This document shows positions 1 to 7,279 of a stretch of 9,146 nucleotides of DNA, one piece after another. The translations under genes were made by a program, and so were the position numbers. Under the pieces are notes generated by a model. That model had not been told where the DNA came from and did no database searches. It saw only the letters and a list, made by a program, of their open reading frames with translations. Source of the DNA: an uncultured Clostridia bacterium (GTDB lineage Bacteria > Bacillota > Clostridia > TANB77 > CAG-508); assembly GCA_934130935.1 (NCBI GenBank), contig CAKOYQ010000024.1, positions 1 through 9,146 of the forward strand, read 5' to 3'. Each line of letters opens with the position of its first letter. Positions within the stretch are counted from its first letter, which is position 1.

Positions 1-85
1 AAAATTCAATATAAGACAAACTAGAAATATCTGACATAAATTAGTTCAAAAATGGATACAAACGAAAAAATTCTTTTCAGATTAT

Positions 86-114
86 TTGATTTTTATAAAA
101 ACATATAGTAAAAT
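86..114 (+). promoter_or_regulatory. Probable sigma-A promoter of the PF06541 membrane protein gene
   Basis: A TTGATT -35 element (86-91), a 17-bp spacer and a TAAAAT -10 element (109-114) lie about 30 to 50 bases before the first possible start codon. The spacing is ideal and four to five of six bases match each consensus. The A/T richness of the region makes chance matches likely, so confidence is moderate. Bases 1-85 show no other feature that I can support. Confidence 0.4.
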
Positions 115-144
115 AATAAAATAGATATATTAAACAATTAAATA

Positions 145-990
145 ATGGAAGGATTAAAATTATTTATGGAAAAAAATGCACTAAAAAATAGAACTAAAAA
201 ATTTAAAATTTTAGGAATTAACCTATGGGAGCTTCTAGCATATTTCATAATCTATAGTATACTTGGATATGTAATTGAAACATTATTTGCATTAGTAAGG
301 TATGGTGTCCTTGAAAGTAGGCAGAGTTTTTTATATGGTCCTTTTTGCAGTATTTATGGAATAGGAGCAATCATAATGATAATGTTCTTACAATACTTCA
401 TGAAAAATCGTTCTACTCTTTTCATTGGTGGCTTTTTAATTGGCTCAGCACTAGAATATTTAGTTAGTTTAGTTGGTGAACTAATTTTACATGTTAAATG
501 GTGGGATTACTCAAATATGCCACTTAATATAAATGGTAGAATTTGCCTATACTATTCTATTTTCTGGGGTGTTCTTGCAATATTTTTAATGAAAATTATA
601 CATCCTCATGTTAGGAACTTTTTAGCTTACATTCTAAAAAAACTTAATCTTGCTATTATAAAATCTATTATACTTGCAATTATTGTTTTTATTATATTGG
701 ATTGTTTTATTTCAGCATATGCCATTAATTTGTTTACTATACGCATGGTTGCTGAATATGATTTAGATGTCCCTCATAAACAAGCTATTTGTACAATTTA
801 TGAGCAAGTTAATAAAAGTAATTTTAGAAAAAAATTAATAAATACTGTTTTTAAAAATGAAATAATGCTAAAAACTTATCCTAATTTAAAAGTACAACAG
901 ACTAATGGTACTATAGTATATTTTAAAGATTTACTACCAGATATTAAATCTTATTATTATAGATTTCAAGAAAAAGATTTTTATAAATAA
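145..990 (+). CDS. Five-helix membrane protein, putative ABC-transporter type IV family (PF06541)
   Basis: An integral membrane protein of 281 residues. Five hydrophobic segments can be seen at about residues 27-50, 62-86, 92-114, 133-152 and 170-197, followed by a soluble tail of roughly 80 residues rich in Lys and Tyr. The conserved family signature is present: a polar turn containing WDYS, then P-x-NINGRICL, then WG at the start of the fourth helix. The family is widespread in Firmicutes and named 'putative ABC transporter permease', but no ATPase partner is present here and its substrate is unknown. The ATG at 145 has no ribosome binding site. The ATG at 166 (residue 8) has GGAAGGA upstream at 147-153, although 12 bases away, so the true start may be 166. 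The gene stands alone, with its own promoter and a terminator just after the stop. Family assignment is by recognised motif; function is not inferable. Confidence 0.85.
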   Translation: MEGLKLFMEKNALKNRTKKFKILGINLWELLAYFIIYSILGYVIETLFALVRYGVLESRQSFLYGPFCSIYGIGAIIMIMFLQYFMKNRSTLFIGGFLIGSALEYLVSLVGELILHVKWWDYSNMPLNINGRICLYYSIFWGVLAIFLMKIIHPHVRNFLAYILKKLNLAIIKSIILAIIVFIILDCFISAYAINLFTIRMVAEYDLDVPHKQAICTIYEQVNKSNFRKKLINTVFKNEIMLKTYPNLKVQQTNGTIVYFKDLLPDIKSYYYRFQEKDFYK

Positions 991-1000
991 TATAGAATTA

Positions 1001-1055
1001 AAAAAAGTAAGATTTTATATTCTACTCTTTGTAGATTTTTAAATCTTACTTTTTT
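1001..1055. terminator. Two-way intrinsic terminator between convergent genes
   Basis: The arms at 1001-1015 and 1041-1055 pair perfectly over 15 bp, with A-runs on one side and T-runs on the other. A second small hairpin of five pairs sits inside the loop (TCTAC at 1021-1025 with GTAGA at 1031-1035). Because each strand gives a G/C-containing stem ending in a U-tract, it can end both the plus-strand membrane protein transcript (stop at 990) and the minus-strand transketolase operon (stop at 1074). Confidence 0.85.
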
Positions 1056-1073
1056 TGGCTTATTTTAGATCTT

Positions 1074-2009
1074 CTATTGCATAACATTTTCAACTGTTGT
1101 CACAATATTCTTTATGTTTAATCCATATTTTTCTTTTACATCTAATGCTTTTCCAGACTCTGTAAAAACATCTTGTACTCCAATATATGCAATTTTTGCA
1201 TGTTGAGGTTTTTGTGCAACTATTTCTGCCACAGCTCCTCCTAATCCACCAAGAATCGAATGATTTTCAACTGTTACAACACCTTTTACAGTAGATGTTA
1301 AATTATTAATTAATTCTATGTCTATTGGCTTAATTGAAAATACATTTATAAGTTTTCCATTATATCCTTTTCTTTTTAATTCTTCAAACGCATCATATGA
1401 CAAGCCTGCTGTTGTACCTTCATACAATAATGCAAAATCATTTCCATAGTCTTTTACTATAATAGACCTCCCCATTTGTGAATCTTGTTCTAAATCTATG
1501 TCTGGAACAACATCCCTTGTAACTCTAATATACACTGGACCATCACACTCAATAGCTATTTTTATTGATTGTTTTAGTTCTTTTATATTAGAAGGCACCA
1601 ATATTTTCATATTAGGTATCATACGCATAAGTGCTATATCTTCATTTGCATGGTGTGATGCACCATCTGGTCCATTATCCATTCCAACATAAGTTCCAAT
1701 CATTTTTACATTTAAATTAGCATATGCTGTTTGACGTACCTGCGTCCATGCTGTTCCTGTAACAAATGTAGCAAAATTCACATAAAACGGAATTTGTCCT
1801 TCAGAGGCAAGACCTCCTGCTATTGATATTGCACTTGCTTCTGCAATACCCGCTTCTATAAAACGTTTCGGAAATTTTTCTTTAAAAATCAATGTCTTTG
1901 TAGATTTTGCTAAATCACTATCAATAACATAAATTCTATTATCATTTTCCGCAAATTCACACAAAAATTCTCCTATTTTATCTCTTAAACAAACACTTTT
2001 ATAATCCAT
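1074..2009 (-). CDS. Transketolase, C-terminal subunit (split type)
   Basis: Carries the pyrimidine-binding and C-terminal domains of a thiamine diphosphate-dependent transketolase, and works as a heterotetramer with the subunit encoded just upstream. At 311 residues it has the usual full length for split C-terminal subunits. The E-x-GIAEA motif at about residues 52-58 places the invariant cofactor-activating glutamate at Glu57. The region FATF...QVRQTAY...GxDGxSHH...EDIALMR follows at about 80-130 and is the substrate- and cofactor-binding part of the family. Residues 190-311 form the C-terminal domain. Transketolase moves two-carbon ketol units between sugar phosphates in the cytosol. The start codon follows AGGAGG at 2018-2023 by 8 bases. 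It is the last gene of the operon, 3 bp after its partner. No transaldolase, ribose-5-phosphate isomerase or epimerase gene is nearby, so a role in a side pathway, such as supply of a special sugar, cannot be excluded. Confidence 0.93.
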   Translation of the reverse strand: MDYKSVCLRDKIGEFLCEFAENDNRIYVIDSDLAKSTKTLIFKEKFPKRFIEAGIAEASAISIAGGLASEGQIPFYVNFATFVTGTAWTQVRQTAYANLNVKMIGTYVGMDNGPDGASHHANEDIALMRMIPNMKILVPSNIKELKQSIKIAIECDGPVYIRVTRDVVPDIDLEQDSQMGRSIIVKDYGNDFALLYEGTTAGLSYDAFEELKRKGYNGKLINVFSIKPIDIELINNLTSTVKGVVTVENHSILGGLGGAVAEIVAQKPQHAKIAYIGVQDVFTESGKALDVKEKYGLNIKNIVTTVENVMQ

Positions 2010-2012
2010 TTT

Positions 2013-2825
2013 TTACTCCTCCTCTGCTCTTTCTAATTCTCTAATTGCTATCTCATATTCTTCGTTAGAAATCGCTCCACTATGCCATTTTGGATTATTC
2101 TCCATAAAAGATACACCTTTTCCTTTTATAGTATTAGAAATTATTACAGTTGGCATTCCACTTATTGCGTACGCCTCATTTAATGCTTTTACAATCTGTT
2201 CCATATCATTTCCGTCTATCTCTATTACGTGAAAATTAAACGCCTTTATTTTATCTGCTAATGGTTCCAAATTCATGGATTCATTAACATTATCATATGA
2301 AGATAATTTATTATAATCTATTATTACAATTAAATTATCTAGTTTATAATGTGCAGCTTGTAATAAAGATTCCCAAATTTGTCCTTCTTGCATTTCTCCA
2401 TCTCCAAGTATAGCATAAACATGATTGTTATCATCATTATTTTTCTTTGCAATAGCCATTCCAACCGCAATCGAAAGTCCTTGACCTAATAGTCCTGTTG
2501 TTGCATCCACTTCTGGTATTGTTCCTGTATATGGGTGACCTTGAAGTCTGGAATTAATTTTTCTAAATGTATTTAGTTCTTCTTTTAAAATTATTCCTTT
2601 TGAATATAATTCGGCATATTGTGCTGGTACTGCATGCCCTTTTGATAAGATTACTTTACTACGTTTTTCAGAATTAAAATCCACATCTATTTCATATATC
2701 GCAGTTAAAATATCTATAACAGACAAAGAACCTCCTGGATGTCCTGCCTTCGCTGTATGTATCATTTCAATTATTGTTTTCCTGTTCTTGTTTGCCAATT
2801 TTTTTAAATTCTCTATGTCAACCAT
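2013..2825 (-). CDS. Transketolase, N-terminal subunit (split type)
   Basis: The diphosphate-binding half of a two-gene transketolase, 270 residues, normal for split N-terminal subunits. Visible motifs are GHPGG (residues 28-32, with the family histidine), SKGHA near residue 64, TGLLGQGLS near 110, and the thiamine diphosphate signature G141-D142-G143 with its partner N172 about 29 residues later. The stretch after that Asn reads YNKLSSYDNV and is followed by LEPLADK. From memory this resembles transketolases of surface-polysaccharide clusters more than the NGLQIDG form of pentose-phosphate enzymes, but I cannot check that here. The C-terminal KGKGV...WHSG motif is intact. The start codon follows AGGAGG encoded by the end of the restriction enzyme gene. 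The very acidic tail (EEE) encodes the ribosome binding site of the next gene. Together with the C-terminal subunit it should form an active enzyme. Confidence 0.93.
   Translation of the reverse strand: MVDIENLKKLANKNRKTIIEMIHTAKAGHPGGSLSVIDILTAIYEIDVDFNSEKRSKVILSKGHAVPAQYAELYSKGIILKEELNTFRKINSRLQGHPYTGTIPEVDATTGLLGQGLSIAVGMAIAKKNNDDNNHVYAILGDGEMQEGQIWESLLQAAHYKLDNLIVIIDYNKLSSYDNVNESMNLEPLADKIKAFNFHVIEIDGNDMEQIVKALNEAYAISGMPTVIISNTIKGKGVSFMENNPKWHSGAISNEEYEIAIRELERAEEE
2016..2024 (-). promoter_or_regulatory. Ribosome binding site of the transketolase C subunit, inside the N subunit's last codons
   Basis: The minus strand reads GAGGAGGAG here, the three final Glu codons of the upstream gene, directly before its TAA. 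The AGGAGG core (2018-2023) is 8 bases from the ATG at 2009. This supports that start and translational coupling of the two subunits. Confidence 0.8.
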
Positions 2826-2828
2826 CCT

Positions 2829-4592
2829 TTATTCCTCCTTTTTATTTATAAAATCATTTAATGAATTCTCTATGTCATCAGAATTAAGTATATCAATAAA
2901 TTCTTTATCTGTTATACAAATTATATCTAAATTATAATTTTTTAATACTGACCTCATAGTATTTTCATTTCGTAAATGTATAACTGGTGCAACAAAAATT
3001 CCAACTGTTTTATTTTTTGAACTTTCAGCATATAAACGAATATGGTCTGGAACTGATGAACATTCTGCACTAAACTGCATAGATTTCGATTTTATTGTTG
3101 TTAATTCTAAAACATAATCTATATTATTAATAGTAAATACTATATCACATGTTCCTGTCTTTCCACCAGGTGCCTGAGTTGGTAACAGATACTTTCCTAT
3201 TTTTCCATTCCAGATAACTTCATCAACTTTTCCTTCACTTTTTAAATTACTAATTAATTTAAAAAATAAATACTCATAATATGCTCCTCTTAACGATTTG
3301 TCTTCCAATTTATTTATTCCCACAATTCTATTTAATACTTCTAATTTTTCCTTAAACCTTCCTGCAAAGTTTGCACATTCTGAATGTTCCATTATATTTC
3401 GAATTATTGTTTCATTATCTTCTTTATTGCTAATTTCTGAAACATTCTTAGTATCTAAAAGAATTTCACAATTATCCATATTTTTTATATTGACATTTTG
3501 TCTATTAATTGTTTTTCCTGATTCATAACTAAACATTTCTATTACATAATCTTCGTTCATAAATATTGGATACTTAATCGTACTCTTACTTTTTATAACA
3601 TCACAATATAATAATTTATCATCTTTTTTTATCAAAAAATATATATCATCAATAGAAGGATTTATAAATTTAACATCTATAGGTGGTGCGATTCTATCTG
3701 GATTTCCTATATACTCTATCCATAAATTCAAATCATTCTTAAAATCATAAGTATGTATTCCATTGTATTTTTTGTTAATAATATTTTTCACATAATCTTT
3801 ATATTGTTCTTTTATTTTTATTGCACTAATTTTGTTTTTCAAATTATCAGGTTTGACTCTTATCTTATCTATAATCCCTGTTAAAACACATAAAGTTTGA
3901 TAATATCCAGATGAAGCCGCCTGTACTAAAGTAATATTTCCTATGTGTGTTTTTTTAAATGCATCAATGATTTCCTTTCTCTCAGAAACTGGCAATTTTC
4001 TAAAATTTTGTATTTTTTTTATTATCAATTCACATTCTGTCTCATCATGTATTTGAAATACATAAAAAGCCAATTCTTCAATATCAAGATATTCTAACTC
4101 TAATAATAACTTTAATGTAATTCTAAAAGGAAAAACAAATATATTTTCACAATCTTTTAATATAACTGGATTTGTAATCTGTAGCTTTTCCATTTGATAA
4201 AGAATTTTTTCTGACATTTGAATTGTTTTATCCTTGTCTTTAACCAAATTTCTTAATGGCACTAATTCTTTTTTATGAAATTCCCACAAATCATATCCCG
4301 CCTTTGTAATACACACTGTATTTGGCGTTGTATTTACATTTATATACGCAAACCCTAAATATTGTGGAAGTGATGCAAACAAAGTTCTAATTGCTTGTGG
4401 CGATATATTCTTACCATTCTTAGTTGCACCTAATCTCTTTAAATTAACACCTAAATTATTTTGTTTTCCAGGATTCCAAGTAGTTTTATCATAATTTCTT
4501 TCTATTATACCATCTAATAAACAAATAGTTTGATGCAAATTCACCCTTTTAGGTATCAACCATACCTCTTTACTTCTATTTCTTTGAGCCAT
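2829..4592 (-). CDS. AlwI-family type IIS restriction endonuclease
   Basis: A 587-residue nuclease of the AlwI group (PF09491). These enzymes bind a short asymmetric DNA site with the N-terminal part and cut a few bases away with a C-terminal PD-(D/E)XK-like domain. The N-terminus (about residues 9-110: VWLIPKR, then WN, then a winged-helix-like stretch with ITKAGYDLW) is typical of the family. The candidate active site is E440 (YYEYL), D483 (TCDIVF) and E496-L-T498, with H517 after it. The 13-residue Asp-to-Glu spacing and the E-x-T in place of E-x-K agree with what I recall for the related nickase-forming enzyme BspD6I. The recognition sequence cannot be predicted; AlwI itself reads GGATC. 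The gene starts one base after the stop of methyltransferase 1 and uses AAAGGAAG at 4599-4606. It has no stop or frameshift and appears functional. It is followed, 3 bp on, by transketolase. Confidence 0.88.
   Translation of the reverse strand: MAQRNRSKEVWLIPKRVNLHQTICLLDGIIERNYDKTTWNPGKQNNLGVNLKRLGATKNGKNISPQAIRTLFASLPQYLGFAYINVNTTPNTVCITKAGYDLWEFHKKELVPLRNLVKDKDKTIQMSEKILYQMEKLQITNPVILKDCENIFVFPFRITLKLLLELEYLDIEELAFYVFQIHDETECELIIKKIQNFRKLPVSERKEIIDAFKKTHIGNITLVQAASSGYYQTLCVLTGIIDKIRVKPDNLKNKISAIKIKEQYKDYVKNIINKKYNGIHTYDFKNDLNLWIEYIGNPDRIAPPIDVKFINPSIDDIYFLIKKDDKLLYCDVIKSKSTIKYPIFMNEDYVIEMFSYESGKTINRQNVNIKNMDNCEILLDTKNVSEISNKEDNETIIRNIMEHSECANFAGRFKEKLEVLNRIVGINKLEDKSLRGAYYEYLFFKLISNLKSEGKVDEVIWNGKIGKYLLPTQAPGGKTGTCDIVFTINNIDYVLELTTIKSKSMQFSAECSSVPDHIRLYAESSKNKTVGIFVAPVIHLRNENTMRSVLKNYNLDIICITDKEFIDILNSDDIENSLNDFINKKEE
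2834..2840 (-). promoter_or_regulatory. Ribosome binding site of the transketolase N subunit, inside the restriction gene's last codons
   Basis: AAGGAGG on the minus strand is formed by the final Lys-Glu-Glu codons of the endonuclease gene and lies 8 bases before the ATG at 2825. It fixes that start and ties translation of transketolase to that of the restriction enzyme. Confidence 0.8.
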
Positions 4593-4593
4593 A

Positions 4594-5853
4594 TTATTCT
4601 TCCTTTCTTAAAACTATAACATTATCAATATTTATTTTTCCACCAATTCCATTTCTAGGAATATTTATATATGGATTTTTTATTATATAACTAAATTTAT
4701 CTTCTAGTATAAACCCATTATTTATTGCAATTTCTGTTAGTATTTCGGAACTTTTGACTTTTACTTGTCTTATATTACTATCTCCTATAACTATAACATA
4801 ATGTCCATCTTTATTTAAACATTTTTTTACCTGATTATAATTTGTTTTCATATCATCAAAAAATTTTTTAACAATTAATGCTCTTTTTTCATCACTCTGT
4901 ACAATTTTTTTATATACTTTTTCTAATATTTCACTTTCCTTCAATATTGATAAATCTTCTTTTTCCTTATACGTCTTTATTTTTTCCGTCCCAACATAAT
5001 CTTTCTTTTTATCTCTTAATTCATTTTCTGTCAGTAACCCTAACCATAAATTTTCTAGCCTCATCGTTCTACCATAATCAAAAGCATTAATGTATGGTGG
5101 TGATGTTATTACAAGATTAACTTTTGTCTCTAATTCAAAATTTAATGCATCTCCTTTTAGAATTTCAACTTCCCCAAAATTTTTTATTTTTGCTAAATCC
5201 TCAATTCCTTTATAATATTTATTATAAATTTTAATAAATTCATCTTTAGGATTAGCAGGTATTTTTTTTATTTTTGAAGAAACATAAGGTTTCGGCGAAG
5301 AATCATCTGTATATGAACATTTTTTTATTATACTAACAAAACATACTTTGAAAAAATTCTTTATTTTAACATTATTAATTTCATTTATTTGTTGCAATAT
5401 TTTTCCTAATTCTTGTATATTTTCCTTTGGGAACCAATGCTCCAAATTATCAATTTCAGGAACCCTATACTCTTTTATATTATCATATTCAGATATTATG
5501 TTTTCAAACTCATCTTGAATACTTTTCACTTCTTTTTTATTATATTTCTCTGTTTTTACCCTAGATATTAATTTAGCTACTTCATCAATTTCAATTCCAT
5601 AGGAATTATTCCCATTTATTGCAGCTTCTAGCAATGTTGTCCCACTACCAGTGAATGGATCTAATATACTTTCATCTTTATCTTTTACATATTTTTTTAT
5701 AGCCCATCTCGGTATCTCAGGAATAAATTTACAAGGATACTTAAAAAAGCCATGTGTATATGAATTCACACTACTTTGATTAATTGAATAAATAGCACCT
5801 AATTTATTATCTAAAGGTAAATTGTCAGTTTCTATTACTTCTTTACTAAACAT
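4594..5853 (-). CDS. Site-specific DNA methyltransferase M1 of the type IIS system
   Basis: An S-adenosylmethionine-dependent amino-methyltransferase of 419 residues that should protect one strand of the site cut by the downstream endonuclease. The AdoMet-binding motif I is DPFTGSGTT (residues 65-73). It is preceded by a motif X-like helix (about 33-50, HGFFKYPCKF then PRWAI) and followed by YGIEID (motif II). The catalytic motif IV is T250-SPPY254. The order X, I, long insert, IV is that of alpha-class enzymes, and the roughly 170-residue insert is the likely target-recognition region. SPPY favours N4-cytosine methylation, but SPPY proteins that methylate adenine are also possible, so the modified base is left open. 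Its start overlaps the end of methyltransferase 2 by 19 bp, with only a weak GAGAG-type ribosome binding site, so coupling is likely. Its C-terminal Lys-Glu-Glu codons supply the binding site of the endonuclease gene. Confidence 0.9.
   Translation of the reverse strand: MFSKEVIETDNLPLDNKLGAIYSINQSSVNSYTHGFFKYPCKFIPEIPRWAIKKYVKDKDESILDPFTGSGTTLLEAAINGNNSYGIEIDEVAKLISRVKTEKYNKKEVKSIQDEFENIISEYDNIKEYRVPEIDNLEHWFPKENIQELGKILQQINEINNVKIKNFFKVCFVSIIKKCSYTDDSSPKPYVSSKIKKIPANPKDEFIKIYNKYYKGIEDLAKIKNFGEVEILKGDALNFELETKVNLVITSPPYINAFDYGRTMRLENLWLGLLTENELRDKKKDYVGTEKIKTYKEKEDLSILKESEILEKVYKKIVQSDEKRALIVKKFFDDMKTNYNQVKKCLNKDGHYVIVIGDSNIRQVKVKSSEILTEIAINNGFILEDKFSYIIKNPYINIPRNGIGGKINIDNVIVLRKEE
4599..4606 (-). 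promoter_or_regulatory. Ribosome binding site of the endonuclease, inside the M1 tail
   Basis: AAAGGAAG on the minus strand, made by the last Lys-Glu-Glu codons of methyltransferase M1, ends 6 bases before the endonuclease ATG at 4592. It is weaker than the AGGAGG sites of the two transketolase genes, which fits lower expression of the nuclease. Confidence 0.65.
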
Positions 5854-7115
5854 ATAACACTCTCTCTTAAAAATTTCTTTTCATTTAATACATCTTTATA
5901 CTGTTGCGAACTTGGTATAATATATCTATATACATCAATTTTATCAACATAAAAACCCTTTTCACTAGCATATTTTGCTAAAATCAAATCTGAAGGAATA
6001 ATTACTCCACCATAACATGAATTACCAACTACAATAGCACAAAAGCCATCCTTTTTTAGCTTTAAATATGAATAATCAATAATCTTAAACATATCATTAA
6101 AATAATTCTTTAACATCGTTGGTATTTTTTTATCCCACAGCTTTTTTTCGTTTAATTTTTCTAACTGCCTATTTAATACTTCTGAATGTTCTATACTAAA
6201 TTTATTTTCGTCTAATAATGAATTTAAATGCGATCTTATCGTCTTATTTCTTAACTTTTTTAAATCACTATATTCTTCTACAAAATTACCAAACCACAAT
6301 TCTAATTTATATATTTCCGTATAATCAAAGCAATTTGCATAAGGAGGTGAATATATAATTCCACTTATTGTATTATCTTCTATATATTTATCTATTTGAA
6401 GTGAACTATCATTTATAACATTAACTTTAGTTTCTATTTTACTGTTTTTAATATCAGTTAAGATTTGTAAATATTTATCTTTTAAATATTTATTTACATC
6501 TTCTATTGACTGTTCTATTTTTATTTTATTTTTTCTAATTTTTAATCCATTACCTGACTTTCTATAATTAGAAAAAATTTCTATTGCAGATAACCAGCCT
6601 ATTAAAAACAAACTTCTTACTTTCTCGTTGTGAATATCATCAATCCTTTTCTTAACATTCATCATATATGTTTCTATGTTTTTCTCAAAAACTTTACTAC
6701 TAATTGATAATTTAGGTAATTCGTACTCATTGTCCAAATTATTTTTATCAACAATTAGTAAGATTTTATTTTCAAATTCTTCTATCTCTTTTTTTGTATA
6801 TATTTGGGTTTTACATTTTGTTAAAAAATATGAAAATGGATTAACTTCAAAACCATAAGAATCTAATTTCATCTCATTAGCTGCTAATAAAGTAGTTCCA
6901 CTTCCAACAAATGGGTCCATTATAATACCATTATCATATTTATTATACTTTTTTATTATATCTTTTACTAATTCAATAGAATATCCTTCTTTATATCTAT
7001 ACCATCTTTGAAATGATGTATCTAAATCATTCGAGTAATTTAAAAGGCTAGTATATGTTGCTTTATTACTTTCTGGATAATTAATATTAAATTGATTTTC
7101 TAATTTACTTATCAT
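5835..7115 (-). CDS. Site-specific DNA methyltransferase M2 of the type IIS system
   Basis: The first gene of the restriction-modification operon, 426 residues, built like M1 but clearly diverged from it. A motif X-like segment (about residues 36-50, FQRWYRYKEGYSIELV) leads to motif I, DPFVGSGTT at 67-75, then YGFEVN. Catalytic motif IV is Y255-SPPY259 followed by CFDY. The C-terminal third has a GNSCYGG loop of the kind found after the catalytic core. With M1 it makes the pair expected for an asymmetric site, one enzyme for each strand. The start at 7115 is well supported by AAAGGTGAT about seven bases upstream and by a strong promoter. No controller (C) protein gene is present, so placing both methyltransferases before the nuclease may be the way protection is made to come first. 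The modified base is uncertain for the reason given for M1. Confidence 0.9.
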   Translation of the reverse strand: MISKLENQFNINYPESNKATYTSLLNYSNDLDTSFQRWYRYKEGYSIELVKDIIKKYNKYDNGIIMDPFVGSGTTLLAANEMKLDSYGFEVNPFSYFLTKCKTQIYTKKEIEEFENKILLIVDKNNLDNEYELPKLSISSKVFEKNIETYMMNVKKRIDDIHNEKVRSLFLIGWLSAIEIFSNYRKSGNGLKIRKNKIKIEQSIEDVNKYLKDKYLQILTDIKNSKIETKVNVINDSSLQIDKYIEDNTISGIIYSPPYANCFDYTEIYKLELWFGNFVEEYSDLKKLRNKTIRSHLNSLLDENKFSIEHSEVLNRQLEKLNEKKLWDKKIPTMLKNYFNDMFKIIDYSYLKLKKDGFCAIVVGNSCYGGVIIPSDLILAKYASEKGFYVDKIDVYRYIIPSSQQYKDVLNEKKFLRESVICLVKK

Positions 7116-7147
7116 GTTATTATCACCTTTTAAATATAATTTTTTAT

Positions 7148-7176
7148 ATTATATAATAAATATTTAAAAATTCCAA
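7148..7176 (-). promoter_or_regulatory. Strong sigma-A promoter of the restriction-modification/transketolase operon
   Basis: Reading the minus strand, TTGGAA (7171-7176) is followed by exactly 17 bases and a perfect TATAAT (7148-7153). Transcription would begin near 7140, giving a leader of about 25 bases that contains the M2 ribosome binding site. It lies in the 162-base gap between M2 and the ASCH-Nudix gene. I see no other convincing promoter upstream of the four later genes. Confidence 0.75.
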
Positions 7177-7230
7177 CCTTTTTACTACAATTTTCTTAAC
7201 AGGAGTTACAAGACAATAATTTTGATAGAT

Positions 7231-7279
7231 AAAAAGAAATACATGAACTATAAGCCTTATATTTCAGGTATTTCTTTTT
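7231..7279 (-). terminator. Long hairpin terminator of the nucleotidyltransferase/ASCH-Nudix unit
   Basis: Twelve perfect pairs (7231-7242 with 7268-7279) continue, after single mismatches, as four more (7244-7247 with 7263-7266) and five more (7249-7253 with 7257-7261), closing on a GCC loop. On the minus strand the 3' arm ends in CTTTTT, so the U-tract is part of the stem. The base of the hairpin overlaps the TAA stop of the ASCH-Nudix gene (7278-7280). It separates that unit from the operon promoter. Confidence 0.7.

Noticed and set aside
3298..3528. Plus-strand open frame of 76 codons inside the endonuclease gene
   Set aside because: It lies wholly opposite a well-supported gene, has a Phe/Ser/Leu-rich shadow-like composition, and has no ribosome binding site or family motif. 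The same holds for plus-strand frames at 1498-1692, 4878-5090, 6676-6858, 7957-8223 and 8169-8405.
6341..6350. AAGGAGGTGA on the plus strand, a perfect anti-16S match
   Set aside because: It is the complement of the Ser-Pro-Pro-Tyr codons of methyltransferase M2, and no plus-strand gene follows it.
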